DNA of 64,000 nucleotides from Candidatus Melainabacteria bacterium (lineage in GTDB: Bacteria; Cyanobacteriota; Vampirovibrionia; Obscuribacterales; Obscuribacteraceae), in the NCBI GenBank assembly GCA_027451745.1, contig DAIDIP010000014.1, positions 39,735-103,734 of the forward strand, in the 5' to 3' direction. Below the pieces are notes generated by a model. That model was given only the letters and a program-made list of their open reading frames with translations. It made no database searches and was not told where the DNA came from. The stretch's first letter is position 1; every line of letters starts with the position of its first letter. This document shows, piece by piece, positions 44,805-54,600 of this stretch. The position numbers and the translations under genes are program-made.

Positions 44805-45994
44805 CTAAGAATTGCTTTAGTTAGCATATAACACAGAGCTGCTAATGTTGCAGCTACAGGCACTGTCAAAACCCAGGCCATAAGGATGGTTTTCATAGTA
44901 CCACCGTTTAGTTTGGCTGATCCATGAGAAGGTATGGTACCGCCGGCAACGGCAGAATTTAAAGTGTGGGTTGTGCTGATCGGTGCGCCAATTCGCGATG
45001 CAATAAGTATAACCAGAGCTGTTGCCATGCTAGCCCCAAATCCTTGCGCATGAGTAATTGGTTCTTTACTAATCTTTTCTCCGACTGTTTTGATGATGCG
45101 CCATCCGCCGATTGTTGTTCCCAAACCGATAGCAGCAGCACAAGCAAGTATTACCCAAAATGGGACTTGTCCCAGTTTATACCCGTAAGCAGCAAAATGG
45201 GTAGCAAGAATTAAAGTGACTATGCCCATTGTTTTTTGTCCATCATTGCTGCCATGAGTAAAAGCTACCAGGGCGCTAGATACAACATGTAACCAGCGCA
45301 TTAATGGTGGTTGCGTGCGTTGAGTTAGAGCTAATATTTCTTCTGTACCAAGTACTTTTTCTTGTTCGGTTCGGAAACTTGAACCAACGCCAGCGGGTGC
45401 TAGAGTTGCCACTTTGGGGGTGCTAATTACAGAGGTAGTCAATTTAGCTGTGGTTTTAATTCCTGCAAGTTTCATGCCTAGCCAGGTTAGGATGCCACCG
45501 GCAATAAAACCGCAAATTGGTGACACTATTAAAGCAGCGAAAACTTTGCCTAATTCTGGCCATGCCACGCCATTCATACCAGATGCCATTATTCCGGCAC
45601 CAAATAGGCTGCCGATTAAGCAATGAGATGAGCTGATAGGAATACAAAACCACCAAGTGAATAGGTTCCATATTAGAGCAGCCATTAGAACAGCGACAAC
45701 AATAGATAAAGTTACTGTTTCAGAGGGGATTATTTTGGTTATTACTTGAGCGACTGCTGTACCAACAAGTAAAGCTCCTAAAAAGTTAAATACTCCAGCT
45801 ATGAAAATAGCTGGACCCGGCTTTAGTGCTTTTGTATATATAACTGTGGCACAGGCATTGGCTGTGTCATTGAAGCCATTAACAAAATCAAAGCCAAGCG
45901 CGAGGACAATCGCGCCAATGGCGACAGCGGTATGACCAGCTGGGCTTGTAAGCCACGAATCAGCACCAAAGGCAAATAATATAAAATCAGGCAT
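44801..45994 (-). CDS. Inorganic phosphate permease (PiT family)
   Basis: The 397-residue protein is a low-affinity phosphate (metal-phosphate) symporter with about ten transmembrane helices. The two PiT signatures are present: GFDFVNGFNDTANACATVIYTKAL near the N-terminus and LVAFTHGSNDGQKTMG in the C-terminal half, with the intracellular loop of about 60 residues between (STPKVATLAPAGVG). Length is normal. No PhoU-like regulator gene is adjacent. Two Pho-box-like direct repeats lie 46-64 bases upstream of the start, so phosphate-limited expression is likely, unlike the constitutive E. coli pitA. Phosphate handling is a known trait of Obscuribacter, which fits the suspected lineage. Confidence 0.95.
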   Translation of the reverse strand: MPDFILFAFGADSWLTSPAGHTAVAIGAIVLALGFDFVNGFNDTANACATVIYTKALKPGPAIFIAGVFNFLGALLVGTAVAQVITKIIPSETVTLSIVVAVLMAALIWNLFTWWFCIPISSSHCLIGSLFGAGIMASGMNGVAWPELGKVFAALIVSPICGFIAGGILTWLGMKLAGIKTTAKLTTSVISTPKVATLAPAGVGSSFRTEQEKVLGTEEILALTQRTQPPLMRWLHVVSSALVAFTHGSNDGQKTMGIVTLILATHFAAYGYKLGQVPFWVILACAAAIGLGTTIGGWRIIKTVGEKISKEPITHAQGFGASMATALVILIASRIGAPISTTHTLNSAVAGGTIPSHGSAKLNGGTMKTILMAWVLTVPVAATLAALCYMLTKAILS

Positions 45995-46039
45995 TTTTCA
46001 CACTAACAACGGATTACCATCTCAATGTAAACCGATAAG

Positions 46040-46058
46040 AGGTTAACATGAGGTTAAG
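46040..46058 (-). promoter_or_regulatory. Pho-box-like direct repeats upstream of the phosphate permease
   Basis: On the minus strand CTTAACCT-CAT-GTTAACCT gives two copies of the octamer spaced by three bases, an 11-base period. Published cyanobacterial SphR/PhoB boxes are tandem PyTTAAPyPy(T/A) octamers with three-base spacing; the first copy fits fully and the second in seven of eight positions. A TACATT -10-like box follows about ten bases downstream, the usual geometry for PhoB activation. A third repeat, common in strong boxes, is not evident. Confidence 0.6.
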
Positions 46059-46096
46059 AGGAGCGGGTTGAAAAGATATCTAATCCATAGTTAAAG

Positions 46097-46402
46097 TTAA
46101 GCGTAGAGCGCTTCAACTGGCTCTAAGTCGCGTTGTTCGGCATACGCCCAGATATCTCCTGGTCGCCACGGTATAGGATCGGAAAGAAGATACTTATAAA
46201 CTAATAATTGACATATAATTCGTCGAGAAGCCGGATTCTGCTCTCCTCGTTTATCATTAGCAAGACGCGTACGAAGCTGAATTGCTTCGCGTCTTGTCCA
46301 ACAATAAGCCGGGCCAGGGTTGCTACCGCGAGAACGGCATAAAATGGCTATTTTCCCTGATGGCTGAGGCCAACCTAATACAAAGTAAGAGTCATCACGC
46401 AT
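46097..46402 (-). CDS. Hypothetical protein, about 100 residues
   Basis: The 101-residue protein is basic and rich in Trp, Arg and Pro (ILCRSRGSNPGPAYCWTRREAIQLRTRL; PIPWRPGDIWAYAEQRDLEPVEALYA). No family is recognised and no good ribosome binding site is visible. It diverges from the glycosyltransferase gene, with 54 bases between starts, and lies upstream of the phosphate permease on the same strand, with the Pho-box-like site between. The amino-acid mix looks protein-like rather than random. Confidence 0.55.
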   Translation of the reverse strand: MRDDSYFVLGWPQPSGKIAILCRSRGSNPGPAYCWTRREAIQLRTRLANDKRGEQNPASRRIICQLLVYKYLLSDPIPWRPGDIWAYAEQRDLEPVEALYA

Positions 46403-46456
46403 AACGTTCTATATGATAAAGCAAGTACAAAATAAGTCTAGTGAAGCTTAGCCAAT

Positions 46457-47497
46457 ATGACAGCTTTTGCCAATATCTTGATTTTTCAGCCAGCCGCCAT
46501 AGGCGATGTTATGCTGGCCACACCAGTTGCTAAGGCATTAAAGCATAATTTCCCTGGTGCAAAGATTACCTTTTGGGGGCATGCTTCGCTCAGACAATTA
46601 CTTGTTGGATTTTGTCCGTATATCGATGAATATATTGATTACGATAGACAAGCAGGCCTAATAGCATTATTGAAGACATTCTGGTCAGTAAACTGTGATC
46701 TTTTTGTAGATTTGTCTAATTCAAAAAAAGGCATGTTCCTTTCTGCTTTTGCTCCTGGCAATACTCGAATAGTAGCTTATAAGAAGCAGTCACAGAATGC
46801 TGTTGACAAAATGCATGCTGTGGAAAATTTTTTGGCAGCTGTGGATAAGGTTTGTGAAGAGATACCAGAACCGCTATTTCCGACCATTTTTCCAGAAGTA
46901 TTTGCAGAAGAAGTATTAGTAGATATATTTGGCGAAGATAAAAATAAATTGTTGATTGGTCTGGTTCCTGGTGTTGGAAAACACCGTCCCCATAGGTCAT
47001 GGATTCAAGATGGGTGGAGATATTTAATTTCTGCCTTAAACGAAAGACCTAATTGTTTACCAGTTTTAATTGGTGGTGCTGACGAAATTAAGTTGGGGAC
47101 TCGATTAGAAGAAGAATTCAGTGGTAAATGTCTTAATTTAATTGGCAAATTAGACTTAAGTCAAACGGCGGCAATTCTTGACCGTTGCAGTGTAGTTGTA
47201 TCGGGAGACACAGGACCAGCACATATTGCAGTGGCTGTAGGCATACCTGTTATTGGTCTTTATGGACCCACAAATCCCAAAAGAAGCGGACCATATGGTT
47301 GTGAGAATTTAGTGATTGATCAAAGCAATGTTTGCCAGTGCGAGAATTCAAAATTTTGTCTCTTTGCTAAAGAAGAAGAATCTGGCGAATGTATTTCTAG
47401 GATAATGTTGCCAGAAGTGTTGGATAAATTAAATCAGGTCCTTGGACCCATTCCAGAGCTCCAAACCCAATTTACCGAAGAATGGCGCAGTTCTTAA
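46457..47497 (+). CDS. Glycosyltransferase family 9 (heptosyltransferase-like)
   Basis: The 346-residue GT-B protein has the GT9 opening ILIFQPAAIGDVMLATPVAKALKHNFPGAKITFWGHA and the donor-binding region SVVVSGDTGPAHIAVAVGIPVIGLYGPTNPKRSGPYG. The family includes ADP-heptose:LPS heptosyltransferases, which build the LPS inner core. Whether heptose is the donor is not shown; other sugars occur. The C-terminus has extra cysteines (VCQCENSKFCLF) of unknown use. It implies an outer-membrane glycan, consistent with a diderm relative of Cyanobacteria. No other LPS genes are nearby. Confidence 0.9.
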   Translation: MTAFANILIFQPAAIGDVMLATPVAKALKHNFPGAKITFWGHASLRQLLVGFCPYIDEYIDYDRQAGLIALLKTFWSVNCDLFVDLSNSKKGMFLSAFAPGNTRIVAYKKQSQNAVDKMHAVENFLAAVDKVCEEIPEPLFPTIFPEVFAEEVLVDIFGEDKNKLLIGLVPGVGKHRPHRSWIQDGWRYLISALNERPNCLPVLIGGADEIKLGTRLEEEFSGKCLNLIGKLDLSQTAAILDRCSVVVSGDTGPAHIAVAVGIPVIGLYGPTNPKRSGPYGCENLVIDQSNVCQCENSKFCLFAKEEESGECISRIMLPEVLDKLNQVLGPIPELQTQFTEEWRSS

Positions 47498-47701
47498 TCT
47501 ATCAGGGCACGACAATATTTGTTTTCGGGCATTTATTATGGATGGATTGTTATTTAGATAACAGTATTACTCTATTAAGAGGCGTAACATAGCGTCACTT
47601 GGTTGATTTGGATTTGTTCTATCGGACCTCATTACTAAACAAGCCTAAATTAATTGCCTGTGGCGAACGAGATCTTCTTTATTGCAGGTTAAAGATGAAT
47701 C

Positions 47702-50700
47702 ATGGCACCTCATAATGGTGGAAGTAGAGAAATTGCTCCAGCAGAGCAATTAAAACCTTTGGGTAGAGAGGTTAGTAGTCCGCTTGGACAGCAAGCCGGG
47801 CACATACTTGGCGATCCTGAAAGTTCTGTATTGACACAAAAGAATCGACCAGACCCTGAATTGGGTAATCAAATTTATGGACATGTTAGTTTTGCTGGAG
47901 CGCAAGATACTGGCACTCCAAAAGCAGCATTTAGCAATAAAGGTAATGAAGGGCAAAGTTTGGCTCGAGCTGCTGGTCATGCAGAGCCCCTAAAGTCTAA
48001 CGTAGGGCATGCAAGCATAAATAATGGTTTAGATAAAGGGCCAACAAAATTAAGCGAAGCGCCGCAAGTGGCACACAAAGAAAAATTGGTACAAGTAAGT
48101 AAACCAAGTAACTCTGTAAAAGCGAATGTGGTCGAAAAGCCTGTACATACCTCAAGAACACGAGAAACAGTAAAATCTACTTTGCCAGATAAGCCAGTAC
48201 GTGTGTCAACAACGAGCGACACTATAAAAGCAAATGTCTCAGAAAAATCTGTGCATACGCCAAAACCAAATGAAACCGTAAGACAAAATTCGGCAGAAAA
48301 ACAAGCGCGTATCACAAAGCCGAATGAATCTGTAAGAAACGAAAGAACAATAAATCAACAAGCCGAATCAGCAAGCCGACGCCAATCAGTCGAAACTTAT
48401 AGAGAGCCAAAAGGACGCGAGTCAACTGAAGTTCATAGCGAACCAGCAAAAGGACATGAGCCTAGTGAAGTTCATAGCGAACCAGCAAAAGGACATGAGC
48501 CTAGTAAAGTTCATAGCGAACCAGCAAAAGGACATGAGCCTAGTGAAGTTCATAGCGAACCAGCAAAAGGACATGAGCCTAGTAAAGTTCATAGCGAACC
48601 AGCAAAAGGACGGGAGTCTACCGAAGTGCATAAAGAACCAGTGACGAGTTCAACCCACGACGCTGGTAAGGAAATAAAAACAAGTTCAACAAGTGAAAAT
48701 CGTAAAGATGTAACTCCTGCTGTAGGAAGTGAAGTCGGCAAAGAAACAAAAGTGGCAGCTTTAAACGAAATTGGCAAACAGGACAAAGCATCCACTACTA
48801 ATGAAAATGCCAAAGATGCTAAAGCAGTGTCCACAAATGAAATGGGTAAGGAAACGAAAGTAGCGACTATCTATGAAACTGGCAAAGAGCTAAAAGCTGA
48901 CAATGAATCTTCTGGGAAGACCAATGATTTAAAAATTGCAAGCAAAAATAATGCTTCTACATTTGATGAAAAGGATGAGCCACAAACCAAAGCTTTAAAC
49001 CGTAATGATGATCAAGATAACAAACTAACTTTGCACGATTTGCATAATGATCACATAAAAAATCAACCGGTCGGCGCAGCGCAACAGGTAGTTGAGAATG
49101 CCAAGCAGAATATCAATAACTCGGTGCAAAGCCAACAAGTTGACTTGGCTAGAGCAAGTACAGTAATAACTCCTGAAATTAACATTTCTCATTCAGTGCA
49201 TCACAGTGTAGTGTTGAGTTCCGATAATCCACACCCCTCAACTCGAGGCGGTTCGCATATTCAAGAGGTTAACAACCAAGGCCATAAGTCACAAGGAAAT
49301 ACTGATCCAAGTTTGGTGCAATCACATTCAACTCATGGAGCACAGAATCCAACTACGAATTCACATCTCCCAGGTACTAGCCATAATACAACTGGAAGTA
49401 GTGGACATGATCCTTCTGCACAAGGACATCAGCACACAGGCGGAACAGGGCACAGTATCGGACATGGGCACGGACATCACCAAGGTCATGGTTATGGCGG
49501 ACATGGTGTAGGTTCTATCGTCCACAGCAAAGATCCAAATGGGCAAAGCAATGATCCATCTGGACACGGCAAAGATCCAAGCGGACAAAGCAGCGATCCA
49601 TCTGGACACGGCAAAGATCCAAGCGGACAAAGCAGCGATCCAAATGGACACGGCAAAGATCCAAGTGGACAAAGCAGCGATCCAAATGGACACGGCAAAG
49701 ATCCAAGCGGACAAAGCAGCGATCCAAATGGACACGGCAAAGATCCAAGTGGACAAAGTAATGATCCAGGCAATGTAGCGACATTACCTGGTAATAATAA
49801 TCAAAATCCTGGTCAGGGAAACGATCCCAATGGTGGTCAATGTCCAATACCTAATAATGGACACACTCCGTATGACGGGCAACCAATCGTAGTTTATGAA
49901 GAAAGACCAATTAGAAATTTGGCTACTCTAATTTCAGAAATGGGATCTGCTTTTGGACCATTGTATAATATTTGGTCTCCATGGGGAGAAATATCAGCAC
50001 CGCTTGCCCCACTAGGTTCTTTTAATACTCATGAGATAAGAACTGAAACAGGCAGCCAAATTAGTAATATTGATCCTTTAGTAGGGCAAAGTCAACCAAT
50101 TAGCCAGGTGATCAACCCAATTGATCTCATTAACGATCCTTTTTCAATATATAATCAAATACTATCATCTACGAATGGCTCAGCCATGGGTGATTCCAAC
50201 TTCACTAATAGCGGACCCGTAATTTCTGACGGCGGTTACAGTAACAATTTTCCGGTGATTGAAACTAATACTAGTGGAAGCGTTATACCGACTGATAATG
50301 GATCGAATCAGATTATTCCCCCTGATACTATTAGCGGTGCTTCGAGTGGGACTACGAGCGTAGATGGGAGTGGCAATAATAGTTCAGTTTCTAATCAGGG
50401 AATTAATTCAAGTAATGTGAGTGATTCTAACAATTTGACTGCTTCTTTAGGTGGTCAAAATGGTCAATTAGTTCAAGATGTTAATACGCCAGCAGGTCAA
50501 CTACTGAATGGCTCAGTAGACTATTGGACTTCTGGTCCTAGTTCTAATGGGGTGTCGAATACGCAAGCGCCTGGTTTGCCATCGATTGGTAACGATCCAG
50601 TGCCATCGGACAGCTCAGTAAATGGTATACAGAATGATGATGTACCTAATCATGACCAGTTAGTCTCAGGTGCTGAACATTATCATAGTCCAAAAGAAAA

Positions 50701-51691
50701 TGCGCAGAATATAGACCAAAATCTACAGCCGTTACGTTCTGATTTATTGGATCAATGGTCACAAAGCGATGAATACAAGCATCATGCTCAAGCTTTGCGA
50801 CAACAGGAAGAAATAAAACAGATAGAAGAATTGAAACATCGTCTTGAACTGATTGCTAGTGGAATGTGGCAAGAGCCAAATAACAATATGAATGGCAATC
50901 GACGAAATGAAAGTAAAGAAACTACGAATAATTCTAAATCTAAAAAACCAGATAAAGACGAAGGGCTTATGGGACAGATCATGACTTTGTTGAACGATCT
51001 CAGCAAAGGTAAAAAACCAAAAGCTAATAGAATGTACGTGGTTAAGGAAGGAGATACTTTAGAGAGTATCGCTACTAATGTACTGTTTGATATCAAGCTT
51101 GCGTTCTTAATATATTTGGTGAATCAGTCAAATTTAGCCAAAGAAATAGGAGCAGAGTGGCGTCAAACGAAATTATCACGAGGAATGGTCATTTATTTGC
51201 CTGGCGAAGAAGAGATCAAAACTTTTCAGCTAGCAATGCCGCGTGGACTGGTGCAAGGCAGGGGTAACGTTGCTGCAAAAGGCGATGCCCATGTGTGGCA
51301 ATGCGATGAACAATATTTGAACGGAATGAAAGAACGCCGACATAACATTGAGCGTTTATTAGGACCGATAGCGTCACTCAATACGCAGATAAATTTAGAG
51401 ACCGGACGACAATGTATAGTAGTTCGATTGGGTGACACACTGCGTTCTATTGCACTTAAAAATCCAGCATTGAATGATGTTTCATTATGGAAACTTCTTG
51501 CCAGATGTAATAATCTTTCTTTAGATGTGGATGCAAAAGGAACGCCTGTCGCCATATTAACCAGGGGGATGGTGTTGCAATTACCTGGAGAGGAAGAAAT
51601 CACTGCTTATAGAGCGTCACAAGCGGCTATTATAAGAGCTTCAAACCCACGTAAAGCTATTGCAGCTGAAGTGCTCAGTCCTTCCAAATAG
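47702..51691 (+). CDS. Giant LysM protein with two tandem-repeat arrays
   Basis: The 1329-residue protein has no signal peptide that I can see. The first ~1100 residues are low-complexity and polar, predicted disordered. They hold about five copies of a 13-residue unit (EVHSEPAKGHEPS, residues ~243-307) and about six of a 14-residue unit (KDPSGQSSDPNGHG, residues ~610-692), flanked by His/Gly-rich sequence. Two LysM domains close the protein: MYVVKEGDTLESIATNVL (about 1114-1165) and CIVVRLGDTLRSIALKN (about 1238-1300), each ending in a YLPGEEE/QLPGEEE segment. LysM implies peptidoglycan binding, yet the export route is unclear. It converges on the HerA/VirB4-like ATPase gene with eight bases between stops. 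Function unknown; an extended wall-bound or translocated structural protein is possible. Confidence 0.85.
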   Translation: MAPHNGGSREIAPAEQLKPLGREVSSPLGQQAGHILGDPESSVLTQKNRPDPELGNQIYGHVSFAGAQDTGTPKAAFSNKGNEGQSLARAAGHAEPLKSNVGHASINNGLDKGPTKLSEAPQVAHKEKLVQVSKPSNSVKANVVEKPVHTSRTRETVKSTLPDKPVRVSTTSDTIKANVSEKSVHTPKPNETVRQNSAEKQARITKPNESVRNERTINQQAESASRRQSVETYREPKGRESTEVHSEPAKGHEPSEVHSEPAKGHEPSKVHSEPAKGHEPSEVHSEPAKGHEPSKVHSEPAKGRESTEVHKEPVTSSTHDAGKEIKTSSTSENRKDVTPAVGSEVGKETKVAALNEIGKQDKASTTNENAKDAKAVSTNEMGKETKVATIYETGKELKADNESSGKTNDLKIASKNNASTFDEKDEPQTKALNRNDDQDNKLTLHDLHNDHIKNQPVGAAQQVVENAKQNINNSVQSQQVDLARASTVITPEINISHSVHHSVVLSSDNPHPSTRGGSHIQEVNNQGHKSQGNTDPSLVQSHSTHGAQNPTTNSHLPGTSHNTTGSSGHDPSAQGHQHTGGTGHSIGHGHGHHQGHGYGGHGVGSIVHSKDPNGQSNDPSGHGKDPSGQSSDPSGHGKDPSGQSSDPNGHGKDPSGQSSDPNGHGKDPSGQSSDPNGHGKDPSGQSNDPGNVATLPGNNNQNPGQGNDPNGGQCPIPNNGHTPYDGQPIVVYEERPIRNLATLISEMGSAFGPLYNIWSPWGEISAPLAPLGSFNTHEIRTETGSQISNIDPLVGQSQPISQVINPIDLINDPFSIYNQILSSTNGSAMGDSNFTNSGPVISDGGYSNNFPVIETNTSGSVIPTDNGSNQIIPPDTISGASSGTTSVDGSGNNSSVSNQGINSSNVSDSNNLTASLGGQNGQLVQDVNTPAGQLLNGSVDYWTSGPSSNGVSNTQAPGLPSIGNDPVPSDSSVNGIQNDDVPNHDQLVSGAEHYHSPKENAQNIDQNLQPLRSDLLDQWSQSDEYKHHAQALRQQEEIKQIEELKHRLELIASGMWQEPNNNMNGNRRNESKETTNNSKSKKPDKDEGLMGQIMTLLNDLSKGKKPKANRMYVVKEGDTLESIATNVLFDIKLAFLIYLVNQSNLAKEIGAEWRQTKLSRGMVIYLPGEEEIKTFQLAMPRGLVQGRGNVAAKGDAHVWQCDEQYLNGMKERRHNIERLLGPIASLNTQINLETGRQCIVVRLGDTLRSIALKNPALNDVSLWKLLARCNNLSLDVDAKGTPVAILTRGMVLQLPGEEEITAYRASQAAIIRASNPRKAIAAEVLSPSK
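48428..48622 (+). repeat. Tandem array of 39-base coding repeats
   Basis: Five head-to-tail 39-base units encode E/K-VHSEPAKGHEPS. The first four (48428-48583) are nearly identical, differing mainly in the first codon (GAA or AAA); the fifth is diverged at its 3' end and a degenerate unit precedes the array. The near-identity at synonymous positions shows recent expansion. Confidence 0.92.
49529..49780 (+). repeat. Tandem array of 42-base coding repeats
   Basis: About six units of 42 bases encode KDPSGQSSDPNGHG with S/N swaps. Units start at 49529, 49571, 49613, 49655, 49697 and 49739 (last partial). Copy number is likely variable between strains because of slippage. Confidence 0.92.
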
Positions 51692-51699
51692 ACTATAAT

Positions 51700-54600
51700 T
51701 TATTCAATGTTTTCTTGCTCAGGTGCAGTCGAATCGCTTGGCTCTTGTTGATTGTCTGGAGAAGAGCTTTCACCTTCGGTGCTTCCTTCAGCATTAGTTG
51801 GTTCGTTTTCTAAAGCGGTGCGCACTTTATAAAGTAAAACGAGTTGAGCATCTGTGGATAATTGTTGATCTTTGATGAGATGAGCTGCCAAACAATATGC
51901 TAAGTCAATATCCGCCTGTCCTATAAGTCTTTCAGTAAGTAAGCGACAGAACCAGGCAGCAGCGTCAGACGCGGTTGTGTCTTTGCGATTAATAGAGGCA
52001 TTGAAGTCAGATTTTACTTTTGGATCGCGAACTAGTTCTGATACTTCAAAACGATAAAAACATTTTGACGTACACGGTCCGCAAGTAGGCAATGGACCCA
52101 TATCTCGCTTATGTAGTTCGAGGAAGTCATCGCGCCAAGTTTTTAGTACTTCTATATCCAAACGGCGGTTAATTTCACTGGGTTGGAAGGCTGGTCTTAG
52201 CAGATCAAGCCAACGTTGATGTTGTTCTCTGACTTGAATATAATTCCAATAATTTTCTTCACCTTTGCGTTCGAAATAACGTTCACTTGCTTGAGTAAGC
52301 ACACACCAGGTGATACCAGTAATATTACCTGAGCGAGCTCTGCCGCCGATGACCCTTTGAATTTCGTGAATTATTTGGGCTCTAAAATGAACTAATTGAG
52401 TGAGATCTTTTAGAGTAGAAAGAATATAGCGGTTGTAAACCTGGCGGAATAAAGGATCGTCAGCCACAAGAATAGCTGTTTCAAGAATTTTTGAATCACA
52501 GCGGTGCAAACAATAGCGACAACCTAAATGACGGTCAAAGTTTTGGACAATATCCAGTCCTTTCATAGCTTCTCGAACTATTTGATCGGATTCCTCGGGA
52601 CTGTCTGGTGGAGGCACTTCTCTTGATTTATCATACATAACTGCTAAATGGAAAGGTTGTTCCATTTTTTCGGCGTATACAATTGCTTTACCTTGACCTA
52701 AAGCGGTAACGTGACGTTTTTGAATATCGTCTAAGTTCATTGCACCACCCATAGAGTCACGGTCATCTGTGGCAACGATGCGGTGCATAATTTTTAAATT
52801 TGTGTTTTTTAGAGCTTCTGGAGCTAATTTATTAGGTATTTGGTCGGCAATAATAAAGCCTTGTCCATAGGCCCGAATTTCAGCAAGCATATTAGTAAAA
52901 AATTCTACAGCTTTACCAGCTGGGTTAGCTGATTCGCCACTTTGTTGAGTGGGAACATTTTTTAATAAGCGGTGAGCTTCTTCAATGAGCATTACATGCT
53001 GTAGATTTTCTTTGGGTCCGAGCGATTCTCGGTATTCATATAAAAATACTAAGAGCATACCCATGAGGAATGCTTTTTCAGCATCTTCGGAAACCATTTT
53101 TAGTTCTACTACTGTTGGTCGACCAAATAAGATTTCGGGGGGAATAGAACGACGAGTATTCAACATTTGTCCTTTCCCGCCAATGAGCAAAGAACCAATC
53201 CGAGCTTTTAATGCAGCTTGAATATCAGGACCAATACGTTCTGAGTAGCCATAGGACTCGGTAATGGGCTCAATGCACTCATACAAGTCTTTCATGGTTG
53301 GGTAAATTTCCGGTGGACAATCTGGGTCACCGGGATTGACACCTGGTGGTAGACGATGATTTTTGTTTTGTACTAAATCCCATCCACGCACAGAATAAAT
53401 ATGATTAAGAGCTTTTTCTAAAACTTGTGGCATTGGAGCCCACATCTCAAAGCTGGCATTAAAGACTGATTTAAGAGCGTCTAAGTGCGTTTGTACTTTA
53501 ACACCTTTCATAATTTCAAATGGATTTAGCCTAAACGGAGAAACTGTTTCGTCACCCAAAGAAAAAGCCTGTCCCACTCCTTTAAAGCTTTCTGATTGCA
53601 GCATCATATGCCGATATTCTGACTTGGCTGGTTCAATGACCATGAAAGGAATGCCGTACTTCCAAAGCTGACCTAGCAAATAGAAGCAGGTATTAGTTTT
53701 GCCACCACCAGTAACACCACAAACGATTGTATGTTTTTGCAGAGCATCAATATCAACATTGTACAAATTACCTGTGTCGTCGCCTCGATCCAGAATATTT
53801 CCTATGGCTATGACACGATTTGGATCTCGAGGGGGAATGTCTGCCAGACTGAACTCAGCAGTACGTTTAATTCTAAAGCCCGGCATTTCCCGTTTAGGCA
53901 AATGAATAAAGGCAGACAGCAGTCGAGAGTTTAAAGGCGATAGAAATCGCCAAGCAAATAATTTTTGAAATGTTGGATCAGTGCGTTCAGTTCGTAATAA
54001 ACCAAATTGCTCTAGATGAGGTTTTAATCCTTTCAATTCTAGGGTTCTAACAGGAGTTGGTTTACTGGTTTCATCTACATAAGTAGCTTGTATCAGCGAT
54101 TGGAGACGAGTAAAGACTGATTTATCGGGTGCGAAGAAATATGCTCCGACTTGCCAGGTTCCCACAGCACTTCCTAGTTGGATGTGTTTTAAATATGCAT
54201 CTTCTAATTCCAGGTAATATTTGATGCGACGTTTCTTTTCTGGATCTTCGTTTTCTTGGGCTTTTTGTATTTGATCCAATACTGAGAATTCTTCTGCGGT
54301 TACCAGATGTTTGGGAATTGGTACAGCAAGAATGAGAAAGCCAAATTCATGTCCCCTTAGTCCTGTTGCTAATCTTTCTACTTGTTCGGATTCAATAGTA
54401 TCGCCAGCAGTCGATTTAAGGGCAGGAAAACCAGTAGCTACGCCTATATAATTATCGCGCGCAGCTATCATTGATTTAATATCATTAGCCGAAAATGGTT
54501 CTGGGTGTATATCTACACCATTATAGACACTATGCAAAATTGATTTAAGGGTACCGTAAGCACTATTGCTGGTATCTTGTCCATTGTTTCCTTCTTCTGG

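Noticed and set aside
48428..49780. Regularly spaced 39- and 42-base repeats resembling a CRISPR array
   Set aside because: Units are contiguous with no spacers, keep one reading frame and encode a uniform peptide motif, so they are coding tandem repeats.
49361..49847. Three overlapping open frames across the 42-base repeats on both strands
   Set aside because: Each repeat unit is a multiple of three bases, so every frame stays open by periodicity; the real gene is the plus-strand LysM protein.
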